Origin: Bradyrhizobium sp. JYMT SZCCT0428
Lineage (GTDB): Bacteria > Pseudomonadota > Alphaproteobacteria > Rhizobiales > Xanthobacteraceae
NCBI RefSeq assembly: GCF_018131075.1
Contig: NZ_JAFCLS010000002.1
Span: 62,001 to 126,000 of the forward strand
Direction: 5' to 3'
DNA length: 64,000 nucleotides
Shown one piece after another: positions 34,535-42,893 of this stretch. The translations under genes were made by a program, and so were the position numbers. The first letter of the stretch is position 1. Each line of letters starts with the position of its first letter. The notes beneath the pieces are model-generated. The model searched no databases. It saw only the letters and a list, made by a program, of their open reading frames with translations, and had not been told where the DNA came from.

Positions 34535-34567
34535 CCAGAACGAATGGGCCACGCCCATTCGTTCTGG
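34535..34567. terminator. Strong inverted repeat after the 34202 gene
   Basis: CCAGAACGAATGGGC (34535-34549) and its exact complement (34553-34567) around CAC: 15-bp arms with no mismatch, 28 bp after the stop. No T-run follows. It could be a transcription terminator or a structural site of the element. Confidence 0.55.
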
Positions 34568-34676
34568 AGCTGAGTCTCCTACTACCCTGAGCCTGGACCA
34601 GTTGTTCAGCTTCGGTGCCGCCCGCTAGTGTTATTCGCAAACACTGCGTGGCTCTACTGCGTGATGAAGTACACCA

Positions 34677-34823
34677 ATGACATTCTCTGAACGTTTCCTG
34701 CGCCACGCGCAGGCTCTTGCGAACCGGGGCCTGTTCCCCGAACAGGAGAAGAACCTACCTTCCAAGTCTCACTGGGCCACAGCCGAACTACTGCGGGAAA
34801 CTGCTCCGGAATTGAACAAATGA
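34677..34823 (+). CDS. Small ORF (48 residues) coupled to the next HTH gene
   Basis: MTFSERFLRHAQALANRG to LRETAPELNK, ending at TGA 34821-34823, which overlaps the ATG of the next gene as ATGA. The overlap and in-phase length support real translation. A mostly helical, charged small protein; no family recognised. Confidence 0.45.
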   Translation: MTFSERFLRHAQALANRGLFPEQEKNLPSKSHWATAELLRETAPELNK

Positions 34824-35284
34824 CCGGGGGAAATGTATATGGAGTTGTCCCCCCGGCGCTCGTCGAGGCTTACCAGCGCCGGGTTTTTCTTTCGACCCCC
34901 GACCTGGCACGCCTGCTCGAAATGAACGTCGAGACCTTGTTCCGCGAAATGGAAAACGGCAACCTGCCTTGGCACCAGAAGGGACAAGGCCAGAAGTCAC
35001 CGCGTCGGATTTTCACGCTGGATGACGTAATGACACTGCTCCGCAATATGCAGGAACGGTCGAAACAGAAAGTAGAGAGAGCATGGCACGGGGAGAACGC
35101 GACCATAATCCCCTTCACGGGAAGAACATCGAGCGGCGCCGCGACACCGATGATTGGTTCTACCGCTTCAATGTCGCAGGGCAACCGTACTACGGCCCAT
35201 GCAAAACTCTCGACAAGCGGAAGGCGGAAAAGTACGCAGCCGACCTCAAAGCGGCAAAGAAAGTCGATGCGCGCCGAGATCTAG
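34820..35284 (+). CDS. HTH-type small protein overlapping the integrase gene
   Basis: 154 residues. Residues 15-75 look like a MerR/excisionase-like HTH (FLSTPDLARLLEMNVETLFR, then PRRIFTLDDVMTLLRNM). The last about 65 residues lie inside the integrase gene in another frame and are Ser/Thr/Lys-rich low-complexity, so they may be a non-conserved tail, or a shift near 35083 may have displaced the natural end. Position immediately before the recombinase suggests an excisionase (Xis) role; inferred from context. Confidence 0.55.
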   Translation: MTGGNVYGVVPPALVEAYQRRVFLSTPDLARLLEMNVETLFREMENGNLPWHQKGQGQKSPRRIFTLDDVMTLLRNMQERSKQKVERAWHGENATIIPFTGRTSSGAATPMIGSTASMSQGNRTTAHAKLSTSGRRKSTQPTSKRQRKSMRAEI

Positions 35285-36282
35285 ACGCCGGTCTAGGTCC
35301 GATGCGGTTCGGCACAGCCTGCGATGCGTGGTGGGCCGATGTTGGGAGTAGCAACATCGAGAGCGGATTGAAGTTCCGACTCGACTGGCTGTGCAATGCG
35401 ATCGGTGCGACCAAACTGCTTAAGGATATCACGCCCGACGACATCACCCGGGTGAAGAAAGAGCGTGCCAAATGCGTGCGGGCCGCTGGCAAGGATGCCA
35501 AGGGCAATCAGATGTACCGGGCGCTGACGCCTGGGGCGGTCAAGGCCACGCTGGTGACGCTGCGCACCGTCATAAACTATGCGGGCAAGGCCAAGGGTGC
35601 AGCCATCCGCATGTTCGACTGGACGACGTGGATCAGGAAGGACGACGAGGAGCACGACATCCGCGTCATGACCGAGACCGAGCAGGCCCTGATCTGGGCC
35701 GAGCTGGACGATGACATGCGCGAGGTCGCTGAGTTCAATCTGGAGGCCCCGAAGCGGATCAACGAAATCTTACCCCTGGTCTGGCCGCGCGTCGACCTCC
35801 CCGGCGAGACCATCAGGATCAGTCTTAAGGGCAAGAAGAAACTGTTCGACGATCCGATCGGACCCGCCGAAGTGGCACGGCTGCAACGGCTCAAGGCGCG
35901 AAAGCTGCATCCGATGGCGGTGTTCACCTACCTGTCCGAGCGTACCCGGAAGTACAACGGCGTGAAGCACGTCAAGGGCGAGCGTCGCCCGATGACTTAC
36001 GATCATTTCTACACGAAGTGGACCGAAGCGTGCGGCCGGGCTGGTGTCACGGATCTGAACCCGCACTGCCTGCGCCACACCGGAGCAACGCGGTACTACT
36101 GGGCTCACCCCGACAAGATCGCTGTGGTGTCGAAGATGCTCAACCATGCTGACATCTCAACCACCGTACGGTACTATGCCAAACATAATCCCGACCTGGT
36201 GCGCGATCTCAAGCGTGATTATGCCAAAGGGACGTTGAAAAAAGCTACGGCAAAAGTTACGGCAAGACTTCCCCGTAGGTGA
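35083..36282 (+). CDS. Tyrosine recombinase (integrase)
   Basis: Site-specific recombinase, 399 residues. The catalytic pattern is complete: Arg225 in EAPKRINEI, Lys in SLKGKKKLF (about 250), His328-x-x-Arg331 in NPHCLRHTGATR, His355 in LNHADIST and Tyr364 or Tyr365 in VRYYAKHN. The N-terminal part includes a SAM-like core-binding domain (about 75-180). GAGAGAGC precedes the ATG. It ends about 45 bp before a tRNA-Gln-like 3' fragment, which fits integration into a tRNA gene. Confidence 0.93.
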   Translation: MARGERDHNPLHGKNIERRRDTDDWFYRFNVAGQPYYGPCKTLDKRKAEKYAADLKAAKKVDARRDLDAGLGPMRFGTACDAWWADVGSSNIESGLKFRLDWLCNAIGATKLLKDITPDDITRVKKERAKCVRAAGKDAKGNQMYRALTPGAVKATLVTLRTVINYAGKAKGAAIRMFDWTTWIRKDDEEHDIRVMTETEQALIWAELDDDMREVAEFNLEAPKRINEILPLVWPRVDLPGETIRISLKGKKKLFDDPIGPAEVARLQRLKARKLHPMAVFTYLSERTRKYNGVKHVKGERRPMTYDHFYTKWTEACGRAGVTDLNPHCLRHTGATRYYWAHPDKIAVVSKMLNHADISTTVRYYAKHNPDLVRDLKRDYAKGTLKKATAKVTARLPRR

Positions 36283-36326
36283 GAAGTGCTTGTGCCGCAG
36301 GCACTACTTGAAACTATAGAAATGCA

Positions 36327-36370
36327 CTCTGACTCTGTTTGTCTAGGTTCGAATCCTAGTTCCCCAGCCA
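36327..36370 (+). other. tRNA-Gln-like 3' fragment, presumed attachment site
   Basis: The T-arm CTAGG-TTCGAAT-CCTAG (36343-36359) is followed by acceptor bases TTCCCCA, discriminator G and encoded CCA ending at 36370. The bases before it (ACTCTGACTCTG...) resemble the anticodon arm of tRNA-Gln(CTG), but the stem does not pair and no D-arm or 5' acceptor strand exists upstream, so this is a fragment rather than a gene. Directly downstream of the integrase, it is the expected right junction of an element inserted in a tRNA-Gln gene. Confidence 0.75.
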
Positions 36371-36457
36371 GACTTCTCGAAAAGCCAAGCAGCGCTAACG
36401 CCGTAAAATCGGCCCTCCCGAGACCGGACAAAACCGGATCACATCCGCGGTGCAGGC

Positions 36458-37690
36458 TCAGCCTGCCGGTCCAGCTGCCACGGACGACGAACAGCACGAT
36501 CGCGGCTGGCCTTGTCCGGCGCCGGGCTCCCGCTCCTCCAGCAGTTCGATTGCGCGAGTCACGACCTCCCGCTCATCCCAGTGAATCCGCTCGAAGGAGA
36601 CGGCGATCCGCGCTTCTGAATCCAGAATGTAGACTTCGATGCGATGCCGGTTGACCAGCGACTCGATAAAGTTGACGCCGAGTTCGAAATGCCGGCGAAG
36701 CGCGTCGTTATCCAGCGCCCGCAACATCCGGTGGCGGGCATCCAACCGCACCCCCCGGTCCTGCCCGTAAATGCGAAGGCGTTCGGGCAGGTCAAACGCC
36801 GGATCATAAGTGATGGCAGCGGTCTGGATTCGCTCACCCAGCCCCTGCGCGTCCAGCAGTCCCTGAACGTGTGCGAGTTTTGCAACTGTCAGCGAACACT
36901 TCATCGGATTGTCGCAGCGCGTGTAGAAAAACACGACGATGGCCGGCTTTCCTTTGAAGAATTCCTCGAAGGTAATCCGATTGCCGTCGTGATCCTCGAG
37001 AACGACCTTCCCGATCGGCCCGGCATCGCGGCGGGAACTGGCCGTCCAAGCAACCGTATTCGGCAAGCTGTCTGGCGGCGCGCCGCAGCATGCGAGCGTA
37101 CCACTGCTAATAGCCTGATCGGCAGCGGAGATCGCCCGGATGGCGCGGTCGATGTCGACGCGCAATTTCCTGGAGCCGGCGCCGCATTGGGCACGAAGCA
37201 ACATCAGTTCGGGAAGAACGCCGCGCGCCAACGGGCCGAGCCACGCCAACGTCTCGAGCAGTTCTTGAACCGGGCTGGTTCCGGCGGCGGACATGGCATA
37301 TTCGCCATAGGCTTCAAACGACACGGGCTCGTCGCGATAGCGGATGTTTGACAGAGCGCGCATGACGAACGCGGCGAATGTTTCGGTCGGACGCGGGTAC
37401 GACCGCAGTGCGCGTGCGGCGGCCGCGACCAGATATGGGTCAACCCCGGCGTCCAGCTCTTCGAGCAGAAAGATCAGCGCGCCATCCGGGACGCCAGCGC
37501 GCGCAAGGGCGACAAGGATCCAGCCGCGCATCCGCACGACCGCCGCCGCCCCGCACTCCGCATAAACAGGGTGATTTTCGTGCAACAGCTCCGTCAGCAG
37601 ATCGCGACGACCCGGATCGTCGGCCAGCCCGTCGACCAATACCGCAAACTGCGCTTCCGAAAGCTGGCTCGCCGGTTTGACACGTGGCAT
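36458..37690 (-). CDS. HEAT-like repeat / SCO-type thioredoxin-fold fusion protein
   Basis: 410 residues. The first half is alpha-helical with HEAT-like repeats (AAVVRMRGWILVALARAGVP, VDPYLVAAAARALRSYPRP). From about 225 it is an SCO1/SenC-like domain: GKVVLEDHDGNRITFEEFFK, FFYTRCDNPMKCSLTVAKL, and the His in NRHRIEVYILD at the position of the SCO copper-ligand His. The two cysteines are spaced CX5C, not the usual CX3C. No signal peptide is visible. It is the last gene of an operon behind a tyrosinase and a HEAT protein, so a copper-delivery role is attractive but inferred. Confidence 0.78.
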   Translation of the reverse strand: MPRVKPASQLSEAQFAVLVDGLADDPGRRDLLTELLHENHPVYAECGAAAVVRMRGWILVALARAGVPDGALIFLLEELDAGVDPYLVAAAARALRSYPRPTETFAAFVMRALSNIRYRDEPVSFEAYGEYAMSAAGTSPVQELLETLAWLGPLARGVLPELMLLRAQCGAGSRKLRVDIDRAIRAISAADQAISSGTLACCGAPPDSLPNTVAWTASSRRDAGPIGKVVLEDHDGNRITFEEFFKGKPAIVVFFYTRCDNPMKCSLTVAKLAHVQGLLDAQGLGERIQTAAITYDPAFDLPERLRIYGQDRGVRLDARHRMLRALDNDALRRHFELGVNFIESLVNRHRIEVYILDSEARIAVSFERIHWDEREVVTRAIELLEEREPGAGQGQPRSCCSSSVAAGPAG

Positions 37691-37701
37691 CGCCCCTCAC
37701 C

Positions 37702-38643
37702 TCACTGGCTGTATTTGCCGAGGAATCGCGAGGCGCTTTGCCTGTATTTCGCCGACGCCTTGCCCGCGCTGAGCCGATCGACGCTCTTGAGCAGCGCCTT
37801 GTCCTTGCCGATGGCCTCCTGATCGCCGAACTGGGTCAACGCCGTAAGGCTCGTTGCCTTGATGTCGTCGTAGTCCGACTTGTCGAGGAGGATCTCGCGC
37901 GCATGCTGCTGCATTTTTTCCGGTTTGAGCGCCTGCAGCGCGGAGGCCGCAATCTGCCTGACCTCGCGCAGTTCCTTCTTGTCGCGCAGCAGCTTCTCGA
38001 ACATCGGCGCTGCAGTGGCGTCCGCCGCAAGCAGCCGCAAGGCCTCGCGCCGCGCCATCTCATCCGGCGGCTTCTTGACGATGTCGCGCGCTGCCGAATA
38101 GGCGTCCGCGTGCACATCATAGCTGAGGAGCTGCAACGCCTTTTCCGGCGGGACCAGCGCCTTCTTGGGATCCTTCAGCCCCTCGATCAGCTTTTTCTGC
38201 GCATAGCCGTCCTTCTCGCGCGCCAGGATACCGAGCACGCGCTGACGCAGTTCCGGATCCGGGTCATCCGCTATCGCCCGCAGCGTGGCGATGTAATCTC
38301 CGCGGCTCGACTCGAATGCCACGACACTGAAACTTGCCGCCTGCATCGCTTGCAGGGCTGCAAGCCGCACTTTGACGGGCTCATCCTGGTTGCGCAGGGT
38401 CTTCAACATCGCCTGAAGATCCTTGTCGCTCTCGCATACCGCAAGGGGCGACAGTGCGGCAGCCGCAACCCGCGCCTTGACCGTACCTTTCGAATCCGTC
38501 GCGGTCGACGCCGCGCGCCGGGCGGCGACCTTTGGCGACTCCGCCTTCACCGACCTTTTGCTTGACGATTTTTTTGCCGATTTCTTTGGTGATTTCTTTC
38601 TTGCCTGCTTCGACCTCTTCGCTGCTTTGCGTGTCGGGGCCAT
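37702..38643 (-). CDS. HEAT-repeat protein with Lys-rich N terminus
   Basis: 313 residues. Residues 1-50 are a very basic KKSPKKSAKKSS-type tail, perhaps nucleic-acid or polyanion binding. The rest is helical repeats of HEAT type (VKVRLAALQAMQAASFSVVA, PELRQRVLGILAREKDG, EMARREALRLLAADATA, REVRQIAASALQAL). No enzymatic motif. It sits between the tyrosinase and the HEAT-SCO gene, 11 bp before the latter. It may be a scaffold for the copper enzyme; inferred. Confidence 0.75.
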   Translation of the reverse strand: MAPTRKAAKRSKQARKKSPKKSAKKSSSKRSVKAESPKVAARRAASTATDSKGTVKARVAAAALSPLAVCESDKDLQAMLKTLRNQDEPVKVRLAALQAMQAASFSVVAFESSRGDYIATLRAIADDPDPELRQRVLGILAREKDGYAQKKLIEGLKDPKKALVPPEKALQLLSYDVHADAYSAARDIVKKPPDEMARREALRLLAADATAAPMFEKLLRDKKELREVRQIAASALQALKPEKMQQHAREILLDKSDYDDIKATSLTALTQFGDQEAIGKDKALLKSVDRLSAGKASAKYRQSASRFLGKYSQ

Positions 38644-38670
38644 GGCTGCTATCTCCTCGCGCGAGGCGCG

Positions 38671-39999
38671 TTAGAACTGCACATCGTCGTAGTCGAATCC
38701 CATGCGGGACGTGGCGTTGACCGCGCCCTGATAATCCAGGCTGCTCTGCACCCGCGGTTGCAGCCCCGGCGCGCTGACGCAGGGCGACGGAGCCATCGGT
38801 CCGCCAGGCGCCGTCGGCGGACGCTGACCTCCGGTAATCCCGTTCCACGGCCACATCGTATCAGGCAGATTGTGGCCAATCGGGTTACTGCCGCTATTGG
38901 CGAACGATGCCGCGAGCGCCGGATTGAACCGGCCATTCTAGCGCTGCCACTTTGCCCACAGACGGTCGACGTTGCAATTAAGCAGGAAGAATAGCGGATC
39001 TTTCGCAGCCGTGCCGATGCTGGAGATCGAACCGCCGAAGCTGGTATGGGCCGACCCGTGCGGGTTACCTTCCATGGTTTGAAACGCCGCATATTGCGTG
39101 CCCAAGGCCAATGTCTGGGGCTCGGTCCGAACGCCAGGCGGCGCCGAGGTCGTGGGGAAGAACGGCCGGCGGTTGATCCCCTGCACCCCATCAGTCTTCC
39201 AGAACTGCAGCGGATTGGTGGCGTTGAACTGGACGGTGCCCAGGGAGTTGGAGACGCCGAGGAAATCCCGGTTGAATATCCTTGGCGCAGCCTGATCGAA
39301 GCGCCAATACGGTAACGCCACACTCGGATCGATCGCCTGAAGCTCCCGCTCCAGATCCAGAAGGTAGGCGCGATGCCACGGCAGAAAACCCGGAACGCCG
39401 TGGGCCTGCGGCGAACTCACATTGGTGTGCATGTTGCGGAAATCCGCAAAGCGCCCCAGACCCTGATTGTTGAGTTGCGCGAATGCCGACACGAAGCGGT
39501 CACGCTCGCCCGCGGTCAGCGCGTTGGCGTTCTTTCGAATGCGCACCATCAGCGGGACCGATCCCACCAGCGTGGCGCCAACGCGCGCCTCGATTTTCAC
39601 GTCGCCATTGTTGACGCTGGGCCGGCCGAACCGGCCGGCGACAAAGAACGGAACGGTGGTGCCGTTGGTCGGAACCGGAAGCGTAAGGCTGTTTGCAAAT
39701 GCTCCCGTGGCACCTGCCCGGAACACGACCACACCGCCGCTCGCCGACGATACGCCGGCGATGGTGACGTTAACGGTCGGCGACGTGGCGCCGGACGGAT
39801 TGGTCACCCTGATACGGCAGGGCGAAGGCGCCCATGAGACGAATCGCGTGGCAGCAGTTGCGCCATTGTTGATCTGCAGTTCGACATCCATTGCCGTGCC
39901 TCCCGGGCTCGCGACTTTGCTGCGGCTGGCTGCTTGGGCCTGATCGGAGCGACCCGGATCGGCCTGGGCTATTCGCCCGGCTTTGATTTTCCTTGGCAA
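38671..39999 (-). pseudogene. Tyrosinase, broken by TAG and lacking a CuB histidine
   Basis: Type 3 copper oxidase, 442 codons. The CuA region is intact (MHTNVSSPQAHGVPGFLPWH) and HGSAH gives two CuB histidines. The third CuB site reads DPLFFLLNCNVDRLW where tyrosinases have LH at the second LL: codon CTT at residue 340 instead of CAT. Thirteen residues later TAG (38940-38938) stops the frame after WAKWQR. The same frame continues to 38671 with natural tyrosinase sequence (NGRFNPALAASFANSG, MGFDYDDVQF). Two independent single-base changes strongly suggest loss of function. The N-terminal 150 residues are a beta-rich extra domain. First gene of the HEAT/SCO operon. Confidence 0.85.
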
Positions 40000-40247
40000 T
40001 CGCCAGCGAACATGACTTCAAGTCTATGGCTGCGCTAAAAACAACATACAACCTTTCCGTGCGCATGAAAAGAGCGGCATTGGCGCGATCGGCGATTGAC
40101 TTCGTCGCCCTGCGGCTTGTGGCAGCGACAGGCGCGCCAAGGCGTCTTCCGAATTGCGGGAGCGCAAACCCGGGCCATGCTTCGAGTCCGCTGTGTTACC
40201 ATGACGGGAGAAGCACATAGATCACCCAAGCGTACGGGGCGCGCGCA

Positions 40248-40943
40248 ATGAAAGTTTGTATCGTCGGGGCCTCCGGAAAACTTGGACGGTACATGGTGCA
40301 GCACGCTCTGGAGCGGGGCTACGAAGTCGTTGGGGTTTGCCGGGCGCGCAGCGTCGGCGAGCTCGACGCGTTAAAGGAGCGCATGACGATCATTCCGGGG
40401 GCGACCAACGATCGCGAGGTGATCAAGAATGCTGTCGCGGGATGCGACGGGGTGCTCACCGTGCTCGTGCCGTGGGGGGTCAACCACTACGCATCGGGAA
40501 CGGCCCAGGCGGTGCTCGACCATGCGCGTCCGGGCGCCCGCCTCGTTTTCTCCTGCGGGTGGCACATCACACGCGACGGCCTTGACGTGTACTCGCTCAG
40601 AGTCAAAGCGCTGGTGACGATTGCCGGCAGTCTGGCGCGGCTTTTCCGCGTCGTGGATCTCAACGATCAGGTGGAAGCGTGCCGGCGGGTGTTTGCCAGT
40701 GACACGCGGTGGACCGTCGTGCGCGGCAGCGACCTCCAGGAAGGCGAGAGTCATTGCTTACCCGTGTGGAGCCGCCACGTCGGCGACCCCATCCTCAACA
40801 GCAACATGACGCATCGCGTCGACTTTGCCCTGTTCATGGTCGCAGCTCTGGAGAATGACGACCTGGTCAGGGAGGCGCCGGCGATCGTCGGCTGCCGGAC
40901 ACCCTCCGCGGTCGAGCACACCGGAACGCTTCGGTCCGGATAG
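40248..40943 (+). CDS. NmrA-like NAD(P)-binding protein
   Basis: 231 residues with a Rossmann fold: MKVCIVGASGKLGRYMVQHA (GxxGxxG variant GASGKLG), GVCRARS after strand 2, and VVRGSDLQEGE in the middle, as in atypical short-chain dehydrogenase/NmrA proteins. The catalytic YxxxK is not evident, so it may be a redox sensor or an isomerase-type member. It stands alone, divergent from the tyrosinase operon and convergent with the VOC dioxygenase gene. Confidence 0.8.
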   Translation: MKVCIVGASGKLGRYMVQHALERGYEVVGVCRARSVGELDALKERMTIIPGATNDREVIKNAVAGCDGVLTVLVPWGVNHYASGTAQAVLDHARPGARLVFSCGWHITRDGLDVYSLRVKALVTIAGSLARLFRVVDLNDQVEACRRVFASDTRWTVVRGSDLQEGESHCLPVWSRHVGDPILNSNMTHRVDFALFMVAALENDDLVREAPAIVGCRTPSAVEHTGTLRSG

Positions 40944-40995
40944 TTCAAAGGTGCGACCGAGCGGAATTCGACGCAGTACGTAGAACCGCCTTCCC

Positions 40996-41946
40996 TCACA
41001 CCGGCGGCGTCCCGTGTGTATGGAAAGACTCGATCGTCTTCAGCCCCCAGGCCTGGCCTTTTTTGCGCTCTTCCTCGGTCCAGACGATCGGCTTCCAGTC
41101 GGGCGCCAGGATGAGGCGGGCGCCGGCGTTGGCGACTTCGACGCGGTTGCCGCCGGGTTCATAAACGTAGAGGAAGAAGGTCTGCTGGATCGCGTGCTTG
41201 TGCGGGCCGGTCTCGATGTGGATGTCGTTTTCCAGAAAGATGTCGGCGGCGCGCAGGATTTCCTCGCGGCTGTCGAGCGCGTAGGTGACGTGATGGAAGC
41301 GGCCCATCTTGCCGTAGTGATCGCGGGTGTAGGCAAAATCGTAGCTCTTGTTGCACATCGTCATCCACATCGCGGCTTCCGTGCCGTCGTTGAGCACGAT
41401 CTGCTCGGTGGTGCGCAGGCCGAGATAGTTTTCGAAGAACAGGCGGTTGGCCTTGATGTCGACCGCGAGGCAATTGAGATGGTCGAGCCGGCGGACATTG
41501 ACGCCGCGCGCCGGGAACCGCTGCGCCTGGTTCTTCAGCGCAGGTTTCAGTTCGGGCGGCGCCTGATACCATTCGGTCTCGTAATAGAGCTCGACGATAT
41601 GACCGTCCGGATCGCGGCAACGGAACGCTGGCCCCTGCCCCATGTCGCCGTCGACCCAGCCGATGTCGAAGCCGGACCCCTTCAGCGCGGCGACGCGGCG
41701 CTCCAGCGCCTGCGGGCTGCGCGCGCGCAACGCCATGTGCTCCATCCCTGAGGTTTTGGAAGCCGTGAGCTTGAGCGAATAGCGCTCGTAGTCGTCCCAG
41801 CCGCGCAAATAGACCGAGTCGCCCTTGCGGCCGCTGACGGTCATGCCCATGACGTCGACAAAGAATTTTTCGCTTTCTTCCGGCTTCGGCGTCAGCATCT
41901 CCATGTGGCCGAGATGGGCGAGATCGAAGATCGGCTCTAGGGTCAT
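40996..41946 (-). CDS. VOC-family extradiol dioxygenase (catechol 2,3-dioxygenase-like)
   Basis: 316 residues from MTLEPIFDLAHLGH, two vicinal-oxygen-chelate modules. The metal triad of type I extradiol dioxygenases is visible in the second module: His in RRLDHLNCLAVDI (about 152), His in GRFHHVTYALD (about 215) and Glu in EPGGNRVEV (about 266). It would open a catechol ring by meta cleavage. The start at 41946 is preferred because the upstream Met (41997) lies in the intergenic repeat. It sits at the 3' side of the GalB/LigI-type genes, where a class III LigAB/GalA enzyme would be expected; its exact substrate is therefore open. Confidence 0.88.
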   Translation of the reverse strand: MTLEPIFDLAHLGHMEMLTPKPEESEKFFVDVMGMTVSGRKGDSVYLRGWDDYERYSLKLTASKTSGMEHMALRARSPQALERRVAALKGSGFDIGWVDGDMGQGPAFRCRDPDGHIVELYYETEWYQAPPELKPALKNQAQRFPARGVNVRRLDHLNCLAVDIKANRLFFENYLGLRTTEQIVLNDGTEAAMWMTMCNKSYDFAYTRDHYGKMGRFHHVTYALDSREEILRAADIFLENDIHIETGPHKHAIQQTFFLYVYEPGGNRVEVANAGARLILAPDWKPIVWTEEERKKGQAWGLKTIESFHTHGTPPV

Positions 41947-41960
41947 AGGTGGTCTCTCTC

Positions 41961-42040
41961 GTAGGGTGGGCAAAGCGCAGCGTGCCCACCAGTTCAACCC
42001 AGATGGTGGGGACGGCGCTATGCGCCTTTGCCCACCCTAC
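41961..42040. repeat. Extragenic inverted repeat (Bradyrhizobium type)
   Basis: GTAGGGTGGGCAAAG (41961-41975) and its exact complement CTTTGCCCACCCTAC (42026-42040) flank an imperfect inner palindrome with GTGCCCACC/GGTGGGGA. I recognise this as a dispersed intergenic element common in Bradyrhizobium and Rhodopseudomonas genomes. It fills the gap between the dioxygenase and decarboxylase-like genes. Confidence 0.7.
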
Positions 42041-42043
42041 AAA

Positions 42044-42892
42044 TTACAGCGCACGCGTCACGTCGTCGAACAGCTCATCGACGCTGCAGGCACGGGGAAT
42101 GAGCCCCTGCTGCGCGCAATAGCCAATGATCAGCTCCAGCGAACGACGCATCTCATCTACCGTGAAACGTGGCGCGGCGGATGATGCCTTGGCCGACTCC
42201 GCCAGCAACCGATGCACTTCCCGCACCGCATTCGGATTTTTCTCGCACATTGCCCGGCTCACCACCACCATGTGGTTGATCGGCACCACCTTGTGCTTGG
42301 CAGCCCAGGCCTTCTCCTCCGCGGCGACATCGGCGAACAGCGGCTTCAAATCCGCATGGTCCGACTTCTCGCCGAGCACCGCGTCGAGTTCACCGTCCAC
42401 AAGCATCTGGATGATTGACTTGCCGGGCGGCGCCCGTTTGGTCGTGTCCTTGAATTCGGCGACATGGGCGTCCTCGAAGGTCACCCAGTCGATCGAATTG
42501 AGGTCGACGCCGCAATCATTGGCGAGGATGCCGCGCAGCCACGCGCCGGTCGTGGTGGTAAAGGAGCGGATGCCGACGCGTTTGCCGTTCAGATCGGTAG
42601 GCTTCAGCGCGCCCCGCTTGGCGTTGTACAGCGCATGTCCATGCTGAAAGCGCGCCATCACCACATCGGGCAGCAGCACCATCGGCTTGTCAAAACTCCT
42701 GGCCATCAGATAGGTGACGATGGCCATCTCGGAGACGTCGAACGCGGCCTCGCGGACCATAGGCTTGAAGCCCTTGTTGGTCGGCGAATAGTCGACAAAG
42801 TCGAACTCGACCAGATCGGATATAATCGCGCCGCTCCTCAGCGCTGATGTCCCCGGATGGTCGCCGAGCAAAGTGCGAAGGCGCGTTGCCAT
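42044..42892 (-). CDS. 4,5-dihydroxyphthalate decarboxylase-like protein
   Basis: 282 residues from MATRLRTLLGD, no signal peptide, so cytoplasmic. It belongs to the NMT1/PBP-like family that includes 4,5-dihydroxyphthalate decarboxylase: AAFDVSEMAIVTYLMARS, LNGKRVGIRSFTTTTGAWLR and DGELDAVLGE match that enzyme's pattern. The reaction would give protocatechuate, which fits the downstream ring-cleavage enzymes. It starts 1 bp after the RraA-type gene. A binding-protein-like role cannot be excluded. Confidence 0.82.
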   Translation of the reverse strand: MATRLRTLLGDHPGTSALRSGAIISDLVEFDFVDYSPTNKGFKPMVREAAFDVSEMAIVTYLMARSFDKPMVLLPDVVMARFQHGHALYNAKRGALKPTDLNGKRVGIRSFTTTTGAWLRGILANDCGVDLNSIDWVTFEDAHVAEFKDTTKRAPPGKSIIQMLVDGELDAVLGEKSDHADLKPLFADVAAEEKAWAAKHKVVPINHMVVVSRAMCEKNPNAVREVHRLLAESAKASSAAPRFTVDEMRRSLELIIGYCAQQGLIPRACSVDELFDDVTRAL

Positions 42893-42893
42893 C

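Noticed and set aside
33578..34567. CRISPR-like array suspected from repeated hairpins in the element
   Set aside because: The two inverted repeats differ in sequence and there are no regularly spaced direct repeats or cas genes.
36327..36370. A complete tRNA-Gln gene next to the integrase
   Set aside because: Only the T-arm and acceptor 3' strand are convincing; the anticodon stem does not pair and the D-arm and 5' acceptor strand are missing.
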